A DNA stretch of 64,000 bases from contig CAVQBD010000006.1 of assembly GCA_963710645.1 (NCBI GenBank), forward strand, positions 348,397 through 412,396. Direction: 5' to 3'. Position numbers and translations under genes: made by a program. Position 1 is the stretch's first letter, and each line of letters begins with the position of its first letter. The DNA is from FEB-10 sp963710645 (GTDB lineage Bacteria > Acidobacteriota > Thermoanaerobaculia > Thermoanaerobaculales > Sulfomarinibacteraceae). Below, piece after piece: positions 12,201 through 20,076 of the stretch. The notes under the pieces are model-generated. The model was not told the DNA's origin. It searched no databases and saw only the letters and a program-made list of their open reading frames with translations.

Positions 12201-14220
12201 CATAGCCGAAGGTGTCGCGCAGCGTTTCGATGGATGTGCGAGCCTCGTCCGGTCGACCGAGCTGCCCACACGCGGCAGCGAAGTTGATATGGGTGTAGGG
12301 GAACTTGGGCCAGTTGATGGCTTTGACCACCGAACAGGCTTCCTCGTACTCTTCGCACGCGTAGTGGTGGTAGAAATTGACGAACGGGTACCACTCGGGG
12401 TGGTGCGGGTTGAGGGCACAGGCCTGGGTTCCGAGCTGGGCTCCGCGCTCCCTCTGCCCCGAGTTCCCGAAACACAGCCCCATATAGGCGATGGCGTAGG
12501 AGTTCTTCGGGTTGAGCGCCATCGCCCTGGTGGCTGCGGCCTCAAACGCCGCCAGGTCGCCGAGAAAAAAGTGCCCTCCGGCCAGATTGAGCCAGCCCGC
12601 CTGGGTGGTCGGGTCGAGATCGACGGCCCGCTGCGCCATCTGCAACGAACGCCCGATCGGATCCTCCAGAAGATTGAACCCGAAGGCGAACTCGTTGGCG
12701 TAGGTGTTCGCGAGCCACGCGTGGGCTTCCGAGTTGTCCGGGTGCAGTTCGATCATCTTCTCGAGCCCGTCGCGAATCGCGGCGTGCTCCTCGGGCGGGT
12801 GGATGACCTGTATGAAGCAGACCGCCCGCATGATCCAATCGTCGACGGTCATCTCGTCATCGTCCATGGCGCGAAGCTCGGCGGCAACCAACCGCGCCAT
12901 CACTCCCGAGTAGTCGCCCACCGTTGCGACGACCCGGTCGGTCAGATCGTCCTGCAGCTCGAAAAGGCTCGCGCCCTCGATCCGGCGGTCGTAAGCCTCC
13001 GACCAGACGTGGGCACCCGTCTCGACCTCCACGAGCTGCACGCTGAGGCGCAGCTCGGAACCGGCGCTTCTCAGCCCGCCGCGCAGGATGTAGCGCACAC
13101 CACGGCCAAGAAACGTCGTTTCGGAATCTTCGCCCACTCCAAGCTGTGCACCGTCGATGATCGTGAGGTAGGGAAAGCGGGCGAGACCGCTCGTGATGTC
13201 TTCCGCAAGACCTTCGGCGAGCGCCGCAAGTCCCGCGTCGGAGGCGGGCGAACGAAACGGCGCAACCGCAATGGCGCGATCGCTGCCCGGTCGGAGGCGG
13301 CTGCCCGAGGATTCGATCGCGGGGCGTCGGACGGGAACGACCCGGGGGATCGCGGAAGCGACCGGATCCCTGGAGGCTTCCCGCTTCAGCGCCTTGAGCT
13401 CATTAAAGACGTCGCGCGAGGTCTGGTAGCGGTCACGGCGGTCCTTCTCGAGACACCGGCTGATGATCCGCCCCAGGTGCCGAGGGAGATCCGCCCGAAT
13501 CTCCACCAACGGCGTGGGGACATCTTTGAGGATCGACGACATCAGGCCCGGCGAGGTTTCGCCGTGGAATGGCCGTTCTCCGGTCGCCATCTCATAAAGC
13601 AGCACCCCGAGCGAGAACACATCCGTTCGGTGGTCGACGATCTTCCCCTCAATTTGTTCCGGAGACATGTAAGGAATCGTTCCGACAACCATCCCGATCC
13701 CGGTCATGGCCGCGGTCAGCAGCTCGCTCGAGTCGGAATTGCCATCTGTCGGTTGCAGCTTGGCGAGCCCGAAATCCAGCACCTTGACCCGGCCGTCGCG
13801 GTCCACCATGACGTTGGAGGGCTTGAGGTCGCGGTGGATGACGCTCTTGTCGTGGGCGGCGGATATCGCTTCGGCCAGCGGTGTCGCCAGCTCGAAAAAT
13901 GTCTCGGCGTCGAATCCATGCTCGGGGATCATCGAGTCGAGGGTTTGCCCATCCACCAGTTCCATCGTCAAGAACCGGATGCCCTCGGCGTCCTCCACCG
14001 AAAAGATGGTGACGATGTGGGGATGGTTGAGGGCCGCCACGGCCCGAGCCTCGCGCTCGAATCGATCGAGCCTCTGCGCGTCGCCTGCAAACTCCTCCGG
14101 CAGAACCTTGATCGCCACCTCGCGACCCAGCTTCTCGTCGTGCCCCCGCCACACCTCCCCCATCCCACCGGCGCCGAGCGCAGCGGTGATGCGGTAGTGA
14201 GCGAGGGTCGTGCCGATCAC
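9205..14220 (-). CDS. Giant Ser/Thr protein kinase with three TolB_N-like/TPR modules
   Basis: A 1671-aa protein and paralogue of the gene at 1545-6539. The kinase domain has GAGGMG 16-21, HRDLKPSN 129-136, DFG 149-151 and ends near 280. Three COG5616-like domains begin near residues 316, 731 and 1202, each followed by TPR repeats; the first is the most divergent (IAVAPF, LRGGLR). No TM helix is evident. The open frame runs on to 14514, but those 98 extra residues are Arg-rich, lie inside the upstream kinase gene in another frame, and precede the family start. The GTG at 14220, overlapping the upstream stop as GTGA, is therefore preferred. Large TPR arrays suggest a scaffold or multi-partner sensor (inference). 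Confidence 0.92.
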   Translation of the reverse strand: MIGTTLAHYRITAALGAGGMGEVWRGHDEKLGREVAIKVLPEEFAGDAQRLDRFEREARAVAALNHPHIVTIFSVEDAEGIRFLTMELVDGQTLDSMIPEHGFDAETFFELATPLAEAISAAHDKSVIHRDLKPSNVMVDRDGRVKVLDFGLAKLQPTDGNSDSSELLTAAMTGIGMVVGTIPYMSPEQIEGKIVDHRTDVFSLGVLLYEMATGERPFHGETSPGLMSSILKDVPTPLVEIRADLPRHLGRIISRCLEKDRRDRYQTSRDVFNELKALKREASRDPVASAIPRVVPVRRPAIESSGSRLRPGSDRAIAVAPFRSPASDAGLAALAEGLAEDITSGLARFPYLTIIDGAQLGVGEDSETTFLGRGVRYILRGGLRSAGSELRLSVQLVEVETGAHVWSEAYDRRIEGASLFELQDDLTDRVVATVGDYSGVMARLVAAELRAMDDDEMTVDDWIMRAVCFIQVIHPPEEHAAIRDGLEKMIELHPDNSEAHAWLANTYANEFAFGFNLLEDPIGRSLQMAQRAVDLDPTTQAGWLNLAGGHFFLGDLAAFEAAATRAMALNPKNSYAIAYMGLCFGNSGQRERGAQLGTQACALNPHHPEWYPFVNFYHHYACEEYEEACSVVKAINWPKFPYTHINFAAACGQLGRPDEARTSIETLRDTFGYDLEAVRDEFLKWGHPEDFVEHILDGLRKAGLDADGTADGALESRPIDGLPAPGKSNSIGIAVLPFTDMSPAKDQDYFCEGMAEEIMNALVHVEGIKVASRTSAFRAVEQSNDLKAIGRALSVGQVLEGSVRMAGSRLRVTAQLTEVESGYQLWSERYDREAADVFAVQDEIAAGVVKAVTSRLAPGERKVRERDKVGNLEGYRNYLKARHFRYSKNDHANALRSYEQALALDPSHGPSWVGKAEVTVLAAVYSLIPSRAGYQTAKDALATALDLQGESPEGSYVEGMIAFCEARWRDSEAALRRAIELRPAFVQAHCWLGFLLSVHQRRDEAESAFATACELDPLAPYPYGMTACGRLAMARPREAIDPTAQAITFERENTLALWSSGIAKVATGATSEGVDELEAAVRLSRRGGFILGILGWGFAVAGRIEEAEAILEELISRPKPAPTVVSEAWVRAALGDTEGAWDVLERAEHDSQAILFFAGLAPFDPLRTDPRWGALLERLGLPPSPSSAVEILPVDTTEVAEKSIVVLPFANLSPDPDTEYFSDGLTDEIITDLSQVRALRVISRSSAMRLKDDGRGLAAIGRDLDCRYVLEGSVRRAANDLRITARLVGAADESQLWSHKYEGTLDDVFDIQERVSRSIVDALEVELTPHEAAQLAERPIDDVRAQESYLRARTEIWSFMPGSLDLAINHLKAALRLVGDNALIYQGLGEAYFQYVNIGAAVGREEEFIGKAEECVENIFTLEPGSPRGYLVRAQTQMARGHIHGCGKSLRRVLQSFPNEIVALQLYTHSLGWLGGKPEAAEPLAKRLVEIDPLNPMSLLMRAMVPLFAGRFSEAVNAARQMFELDPVTPVWRANYAMALGYAGRLDEAEELTEAVDAEPDSDVGTWWSGLCRATWREDRAEVLRLADGKYRQVAEWDAEVPWALASAHASVGATDEALHWLALAIDQGMINYPFLSEHDRYLDNIRGDERFKRVMERARREWERLDEVLP
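13832..14031. repeat. Near-identical kinase-domain segment shared with 6151-6350
   Basis: Partner copy of the segment at 6151-6350, offset 7681 nt. One mismatch was seen across about 200 nt. Confidence 0.7.
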
Positions 14221-17132
14221 AACGCGCCTCCTCCGGTGACGGTCGCGAGCCACACATCCGCCTGGTGCTCTTCCTGCAAAAAGAAAATCTCTCTGCCGTC
14301 CTCGCGAGGCTCCGGCTTGCTGTACACCTCTCCGCGTCCCGGCTCGAGGAGCAGGCTCTCCTTGCCGGTCACGATATCGGCCAGATACAGCGCACCATCG
14401 CGGGAAAAGGCGATCTTCGATGTATTGCGCAGCCATTTGCCGAGCTGAATCGAGGCACTGGAGCCCGAGATGCCGGCCATCACCGTCCGGTAGCTGCGAT
14501 CCTGGAAGTCCCACGCCACAACGTGTTCCGCGGGGCTGCCATCGGGCTTGACCGCGAATCCGAGAAGAAAACGACCGTCAAGCGACCAGGCCGAACCCGA
14601 CAGCACCGTTCCGTCGCCGATGGGTGGCAACTCTTCGGTGGGCCGGGTGGGCAACTCCCCCCGGAGATCGAAAATCGCGGTTCCTTGATTCCCGAGTTGG
14701 GTGGTGATTCGCGTCCCGTCGGGTGACCACACGCCGAAATCGGCCCAGATGTCCGTCGTGGTCAGTTGTTGAAGGCCACTCCCGTCAGGGCGAATCGACC
14801 ACAGCTCGTACTTTCCGTAGCGATCCGAGTAGAACGCGATCCGCGACCCATCCGGCGACCACTGGACCCCGCGATCCCGGGAGGGGTCGTCGGTCAAACG
14901 CCTCACCTCCAAACCGTCGCGACTGATGACCCAAATGTCCTCCTGGCCGTCGGTGGTCGCAACGGCGGTCCACGCCCCGTCGGGCGACGGGCTCACACCC
15001 TGATACGAGCGATTGCCCCGCGTGATGGATTCGGGCGCACCGGTGGTCCGTCCGGACGCCGGATCCACGCCGACCACCGAGAGATTCGCGCGCCGGTCGA
15101 GGCTCGTGAAAACGAAGCTGGCACCATCAGCCGCAAAGTTCGTTTGACCGCTCCATCGTGATGGTGTCGTGATGGGTTCGGGAGGACCCAAGACCTCGCC
15201 GGTGGACTGGTCGATCGGAACCCGCCAGAGGTTGAGACCGCCGCCTCGATCGCTTGAAAAGTAGAGGAAGGAGCCGTCCGGCGACCACACCGGGTTCCAG
15301 TCGACGGGCGCATCCGAGGTCACCGGCACCACGCCGGTTCCGTCGATGCCAACCGTCCAGATGTCGCGTTGCCCGGTGCCAATCGGTAGACCCCAATACG
15401 CGACCCGCTGCCCGTCCGGCGATACCGAAGGTTGAACGCCGTCCTCGACCTCCGCCAGCTGCCGGATGGCACGTGTCGCGATATTGACCGCCCACAGCGG
15501 GCTATCGATGGCCCGGGAGAGGGGGTTTTCGGTGACGCTCTCGGTCGAAAACACGAGCTCAGACCCTTCGGGAGTCCAGGCGGGGTTGAAGCCGTGATCG
15601 GTCACGCGGATGACCGACTCGCCGGTGGCGCCCATGATGAAGAGGCCGCCTCCGTTTCGCTCCGACCGGAAAGCGATCTCTTCTCCATCCGGCGAAAAGG
15701 CCGGTTGCATGTCGGCTTCTGCCGATCCTGCCGTGAGGTTGATCGGATTCCCGCCGCTCGTTCGCATCAGGTAGATGTCCCAATCGCCATCGGTATCGCT
15801 CGCGTAGGCCACGAACCGGCCGTCGGGGGACAGGGTCGGCTGAACCTCGAGACCGGAGAACTGGGTAACAGGGCGAAAGGAAAGAACCGGGACAGTTGCA
15901 GTTGATTCGCCCCTTACTGACCACCACAGCGCCGAGATCAAGAGGCCGGCTGCAAGTCCCGCGGTGACACCGCCCGCAACACGCCATCGCATCGATCCGC
16001 GGGACGGAGTTGCTTCCTCCTCCTCTTCGGCATTACCCGGGGACAATAGATCCTCGAGGTCCAACCTTCCGTCGGCAATATCGTGCAGCCGCCGACGCGG
16101 GTCGCGTTGGAGACAGCGACGCAGCAGCTCGACGAGTCGGCGTGGGGTCGCCGCGGGGAGAGACCGCCAATCGGGTTCGTCTTTGAGCACCGCAGCCAGG
16201 GTTTCGGAGGCGGTCTCCTCGGCGAATAACTTCGCGCCGGTGAGCATCTCCCACAGCACCACGCCGAAGGCCCAGATGTCGGCGCGGCGGTCCACCTTCT
16301 TTCCTTTGGCCTGTTCCGGGCTCATGTAGGCGGCGGTGCCGAGAATCACCCCCTCGACCGTGGCGTGACGGGTCAGGGTGGGGGAGAGGGAGAGGCTCGA
16401 GTCACCGCCTTCTTCCTGCCACGCCTTGGCGAGCCCGAAGTCGAGCACCTTGACCACACCGTCTTCGGTGAGCTTGATGTTGGCCGGTTTGAGATCTCGG
16501 TGGACGATTCCCGCGTCGTGCGCGGCCTCCAGGGCCTCGGCGATCTGGAGCGCGATCGGGATCGCCTCGTCGATGGGAATGGGTCCCCGCGCGATCCGCT
16601 CGGACAGATCCTCGCCCTCCACCAGCTCCATGACGAGGAAATGGACCACCCGTCCGCCCGATGCCGGATGCTCGATGCTTGATGCTGGACCTGTCGCGGC
16701 GGAGCCGGCAGGCGAAGCCGGATCCCCCGCCCGCCTGGATTCCGTGCCGCTCCCACTGTCATCCTGAGCGAGCGGCGCGACAGCGCTGTGAGTCGAAGGA
16801 TCTGGGATAGGGGAAGACTCCGATTCGCTCTGCGGCCCACCTCCCAGAACCTTCGATCGGCCTTCGGCCTCCCTCAGGATGACATCAGGGGGGCACTCCA
16901 CGGTTTCCAGCCCGTACAAATGCGCGATGTTCGGGTGGTTCAGGCTGGCCAGGACCCTGGCCTCACGTTCGAAACGGGCGAGGCGCTCCGGATCGGCCGC
17001 AAAATCCTCCGGCAGCACCTTGAGCGCCACCTCGCGACCGAGCTTCTCATCCTCGGCCCGCCACACTTCTCCCATCCCGCCGGCGCCGAGCTCGCCGGTG
17101 ATGCGGTAGTGGGCGAGGGTGGTACCGACCAT
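14217..17132 (-). CDS. Membrane Ser/Thr kinase with PD40 propeller and palindromic-element insert in the N-lobe
   Basis: A 971-aa protein with kinase P-loop GAGGMG 16-21, HRDLKPAN and DFG after an insertion, a TM helix at about 385-405, and a long PD40/TolB-like propeller with many SPDG(R/E) blades. Residues about 78-161, between HLYGLETVE (end of beta4) and VHFLVMELVEG (beta5 and hinge), form a Ser/Pro/Gly-rich stretch absent from the paralogue at 6536-9208; it is encoded by the repeat at 16650-16901. The kinase core motifs are intact on both sides, so activity is plausible. It starts with ATG 7 nt after the stop of the upstream kinase and overlaps the next gene by 4 nt (GTGA). Confidence 0.92.
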   Translation of the reverse strand: MVGTTLAHYRITGELGAGGMGEVWRAEDEKLGREVALKVLPEDFAADPERLARFEREARVLASLNHPNIAHLYGLETVECPPDVILREAEGRSKVLGGGPQSESESSPIPDPSTHSAVAPLAQDDSGSGTESRRAGDPASPAGSAATGPASSIEHPASGGRVVHFLVMELVEGEDLSERIARGPIPIDEAIPIALQIAEALEAAHDAGIVHRDLKPANIKLTEDGVVKVLDFGLAKAWQEEGGDSSLSLSPTLTRHATVEGVILGTAAYMSPEQAKGKKVDRRADIWAFGVVLWEMLTGAKLFAEETASETLAAVLKDEPDWRSLPAATPRRLVELLRRCLQRDPRRRLHDIADGRLDLEDLLSPGNAEEEEEATPSRGSMRWRVAGGVTAGLAAGLLISALWWSVRGESTATVPVLSFRPVTQFSGLEVQPTLSPDGRFVAYASDTDGDWDIYLMRTSGGNPINLTAGSAEADMQPAFSPDGEEIAFRSERNGGGLFIMGATGESVIRVTDHGFNPAWTPEGSELVFSTESVTENPLSRAIDSPLWAVNIATRAIRQLAEVEDGVQPSVSPDGQRVAYWGLPIGTGQRDIWTVGIDGTGVVPVTSDAPVDWNPVWSPDGSFLYFSSDRGGGLNLWRVPIDQSTGEVLGPPEPITTPSRWSGQTNFAADGASFVFTSLDRRANLSVVGVDPASGRTTGAPESITRGNRSYQGVSPSPDGAWTAVATTDGQEDIWVISRDGLEVRRLTDDPSRDRGVQWSPDGSRIAFYSDRYGKYELWSIRPDGSGLQQLTTTDIWADFGVWSPDGTRITTQLGNQGTAIFDLRGELPTRPTEELPPIGDGTVLSGSAWSLDGRFLLGFAVKPDGSPAEHVVAWDFQDRSYRTVMAGISGSSASIQLGKWLRNTSKIAFSRDGALYLADIVTGKESLLLEPGRGEVYSKPEPREDGREIFFLQEEHQADVWLATVTGGGAL
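16650..16901. repeat. In-frame palindromic repeat insertion, copy 1
   Basis: About 250 nt inside the kinase gene. It contains ATGCT-type tandem units (GATGC...GATGCT), a GCCGG-rich motif pair, and the inverted arms tgtcatcctga / tcaggatgaca with inner cgaaggat / atccttcg. The same modules recur at 19564, 22518 and 25487. It resembles dispersed palindromic repeats of bacterial intergenic regions, but here it is open in frame and sits in a coding sequence. Confidence 0.75.
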
Positions 17133-17139
17133 CGCCGCA

Positions 17140-20076
17140 CTACTCCAGACCCAGGCTGTCGAACCACCCGATGACCACTCTCAGGTCGGCGTTGCCCAGG
17201 CCCTCGTCGTCGGGTTGGACCATCAGGAAGCTGGAGCCGTCGAGCGACACGTCGTAGCTGTGGACGTCATCACTGATCAGCGACGGCCGCAGGTACGGGT
17301 CGTCGAACAGCGTTTCGGGCCGGCCGAACACCAGGCCCACGTCATCGCGAACCGGCACCGCCATCATCGACGTCTCGGTGCGGAAGAAAAGCTCCCGTCC
17401 GTCGCGGGACCAAAGGGGTTCCTGACCGCCTCCGCTCGACACCTGGACCTTGCCGCCGGGGCCCGGGTAGGGTCGAACGTAGACCTCCCAACGTCCCGAT
17501 TCGTCCGATCCGTAGGCGATCCATCGCCCGTCTGGGGAGAATGCCGGGTACCGCTCCAAGAACCGGGTTTCGAGGAACGGTTTCGGATCGGGACTGATGT
17601 TCGCGTCGAGCACCCAGATGTCATAGTTTCTGTCAGCCCCGATGGCGCTGAGCGCCAGCTGTCGACCGTCCCCGGTCCATGACGCTGCCCTCAGCGAGAT
17701 CGGCGCGTCTGCCACGAGAGTCGGGGTTCCCGTGCCGTCAGCCGGCACCCGAAAGAGGATGCGGCTGGTGTCGTCGTCTCCGGCATAGATCACCGAGCGG
17801 CCGTCCACGTCCCACAGAGGGTCGTGAGTGTCGTCGTCGAATGTGATCCGGGTGAGCGTCTCCCGGGTGAGATCGTAGGTCCAGAGGCTGCAGTCGGGAG
17901 TCATCACTCGACGCAACAGAATCCGCCGCCCGTCCGGTGACACACGGGGCTCAGCCCACGATGAAAGCTCCTCGACCACCTGCTCGGCGGCGCCATTTCG
18001 GTCCACTCTGACTACCGCTCGTCCGCCGGCCAGCATGCTGTCGTTATCGAGCGGAGTGTAGATGAGGGCGCCGGTTCTGGACACCGCGAAGCGGCCGCCC
18101 TGGCGGGGACCGGAGCCGACCCCTTGGAGCACCACGGTGGGTTCGCCGGTCACATCCGCGCGCTCCGGATCGAAGCGGTAGGCCACCACGTCGCGCTGCA
18201 GGTACCTGTACACCAGGAGGTGATCGTGATCGAACAGCGTCGGTGTGGCTGCGTCCTCGACGACCGGTTTGGACTGGCCGGTCGCCAGAGAGTAGGCCCA
18301 TACGCTCCAGCCGTCCCCGTAATCGTTGGTGAAGAGCACCCACGGGGATGATGGAACCAACATCGGCTCGTGGTGGATCAACTCGCCCGGCGCGGGTGTG
18401 GTGAGGATCGTGGCCTCACCTCCGGATTCAGCTATTTTTCCGAGACCGGTCCAGATGCTGCCGTCGACCACGGCGCCGCTGACGATCAGGAACCCATCGG
18501 GGTGCCAGGCCCCTGTGTTGAAGGATCCCCTGGTCTTGACACCCGGGAGCTGCGTCGGCGTTCCACCGGTCGTTTGGACTTTCCACAATCCATCGCCCAC
18601 GGGGTCGAAGAAGGCCACCCACTTTCCGTCGGGAGAGAAGAAGGGGTTTTCAGCCTGGTGTGTCCCGGGGACGGAGAATGGCTCGAAGTTGTCCAGAGAA
18701 CGAAGCTGCAGGGACGCGGAGTCGTCGTCCGGGGAATAGGCCACCCATTGCCCGTCGGGCGAAATCGCTGAGTTCGAGAACCGGTTGAACGCGGCTTCCG
18801 AAATTTCGACGTGAAGTGGCGGTCCGGTTGTCGGCTGAGGCCCAAGCAGAGCCCAGCCGATCGCCGCACCGGCGGCGATGATCCCGATCAGACCGACCAT
18901 CAGACCGACCCGACCGGATCTCGCCGCCGCCCTTGTGCCGGCCGGCGAGTCTTCGAGTTCCCCCTCGGAAAGCTCGAGACGCGCATCCCCGATCCACTGC
19001 AGGCGGTTCTTCGGTTCGCGCTGGAAGCATCGGGACAGGAGGCGTTCGATAGATGCCGGTGTCTCCGGCGGGAGGGCCGAGAGGTCCGGCTCACGGGTGA
19101 GCACCGCCGCCAGGACGTCGGTGACCGTCTCGCCCTCGAAGAGCTTGTGGCCGGTGAGCATCTCCCACAGAACCACCCCGAAAGCCCAGATATCGGCGCG
19201 GCGGTCGACCTTCTTGCCCCGCGCCTGCTCGGGAGACATGTAGGCCGCGGTGCCGAGGATCACCCCCTCCACCGTGGCGTGACGAGTCAGGGTGGGGGAG
19301 AGCGACAGCGAGCCGTCGCCGCCTTCGTCTTCCCACGCCTTGGCGAGGCCGAAGTCGAGCACCTTGACGACACCTTCGCTGGTGAGCTTGATGTTGGCCG
19401 GTTTCAGATCGCGGTGAACGATGCCCTGTTCGTGGGCGGCCTCGAGCGCCTCGGCGATTTGGAGCGCGATCGGGATCGCCTCGTCGATGGGAATGGGCCC
19501 CCGCGCGATCCGCTCGGAGAGCTCTTCACCCTCCACCAGCTCCATGACGAGGAAGTGGACCACCCGCCCGCCCGATGCCGGATGCTCGATGCTTGATGCT
19601 GGACCTGTCGCGGCGGAGCCGGCAGGCGAAGCCGGATCCGCCTCCCGCCCGATGCTGGATGCTCGATTCCCCGCCCGCCCTGATTCCGTGCCGCTCCCAC
19701 TGTCATCCTGAGCGAGCGGCGCGACGGCGCCGTGAGTCGAAGGATCCGGGTGGGGGGAAGACCCCGATTCGTTCTGCGGCTCACCCCCAAAATCCTTCGA
19801 TCGGCCTTCGGCCTCCCTCAGGATGACATCAGGGGGGCACTCCACGGTTTCCAGCCCGTACAAATGCGCGATATTCGGGTGGTTCAGGCTGGCCAGGACC
19901 CTGGCCTCCCGCTCGAACCGCGCGTACCGATCGGGATCCGACGCAAACTCCTCCGGCAGCACCTTGAGCGCCACCTCGCGACCGAGCTTCTCATCCTCGG
20001 CCCGCCACACCTCTCCCATCCCGCCCTTGCCCAGCGAGGCGGTGATTCGATAGTGAGCGAGGGTCGTGCCGATCAT
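17140..20076 (-). CDS. Membrane Ser/Thr kinase with PD40 propeller and N-lobe insert
   Basis: A 978-aa protein with kinase GKGGMG 16-21, insert at about 78-171, then HRDLKPAN, DFG and MSPEQ, a TM helix at about 389-411, and a C-terminal PD40/TolB-like propeller. Residues about 18 to 366 are identical to those of the next gene upstream (20073-23030), and the DNA at 18981-20025 appears identical too, whereas the propellers are only family-level similar. Only the first few residues around the P-loop differ (KGG here, AGG there). It overlaps the upstream gene as ATGA; its own stop is 7 nt before the next start. Same intracellular kinase with a different outside domain suggests diversification of sensing (inference). 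Confidence 0.93.
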   Translation of the reverse strand: MIGTTLAHYRITASLGKGGMGEVWRAEDEKLGREVALKVLPEEFASDPDRYARFEREARVLASLNHPNIAHLYGLETVECPPDVILREAEGRSKDFGGEPQNESGSSPHPDPSTHGAVAPLAQDDSGSGTESGRAGNRASSIGREADPASPAGSAATGPASSIEHPASGGRVVHFLVMELVEGEELSERIARGPIPIDEAIPIALQIAEALEAAHEQGIVHRDLKPANIKLTSEGVVKVLDFGLAKAWEDEGGDGSLSLSPTLTRHATVEGVILGTAAYMSPEQARGKKVDRRADIWAFGVVLWEMLTGHKLFEGETVTDVLAAVLTREPDLSALPPETPASIERLLSRCFQREPKNRLQWIGDARLELSEGELEDSPAGTRAAARSGRVGLMVGLIGIIAAGAAIGWALLGPQPTTGPPLHVEISEAAFNRFSNSAISPDGQWVAYSPDDDSASLQLRSLDNFEPFSVPGTHQAENPFFSPDGKWVAFFDPVGDGLWKVQTTGGTPTQLPGVKTRGSFNTGAWHPDGFLIVSGAVVDGSIWTGLGKIAESGGEATILTTPAPGELIHHEPMLVPSSPWVLFTNDYGDGWSVWAYSLATGQSKPVVEDAATPTLFDHDHLLVYRYLQRDVVAYRFDPERADVTGEPTVVLQGVGSGPRQGGRFAVSRTGALIYTPLDNDSMLAGGRAVVRVDRNGAAEQVVEELSSWAEPRVSPDGRRILLRRVMTPDCSLWTYDLTRETLTRITFDDDTHDPLWDVDGRSVIYAGDDDTSRILFRVPADGTGTPTLVADAPISLRAASWTGDGRQLALSAIGADRNYDIWVLDANISPDPKPFLETRFLERYPAFSPDGRWIAYGSDESGRWEVYVRPYPGPGGKVQVSSGGGQEPLWSRDGRELFFRTETSMMAVPVRDDVGLVFGRPETLFDDPYLRPSLISDDVHSYDVSLDGSSFLMVQPDDEGLGNADLRVVIGWFDSLGLE
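18981..20025. repeat. 1045-bp direct duplication, copy A (kinase domain)
   Basis: Matches 21935-22979 at a constant offset of 2954 nt. I compared the aligned lines and the translated products and saw no difference. It covers nearly the whole kinase domain plus the inserted repeat and stops just before the P-loop codons and at the juxtamembrane linker. This marks a very recent duplication or gene conversion. Confidence 0.9.
19564..19845. repeat. In-frame palindromic repeat insertion, copy 2
   Basis: Same modules as copy 1, with one additional tandem-type unit that adds about ten residues. It lies at the same beta4-beta5 position of the kinase domain. Confidence 0.75.

Noticed and set aside
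10774..14448. A 1224-codon plus-strand open frame antisense to the giant kinase
   Set aside because: It is the antisense shadow of a GC-rich, third-position-biased gene. Its translation is rich in Arg/His/Gly with no domain, and the minus-strand protein has full kinase/TPR motifs.
14221..14514. 98-residue N-terminal extension of the giant kinase
   Set aside because: It overlaps the C-terminal coding part of the upstream kinase, is Arg-rich, and precedes a GTGA-coupled family start.
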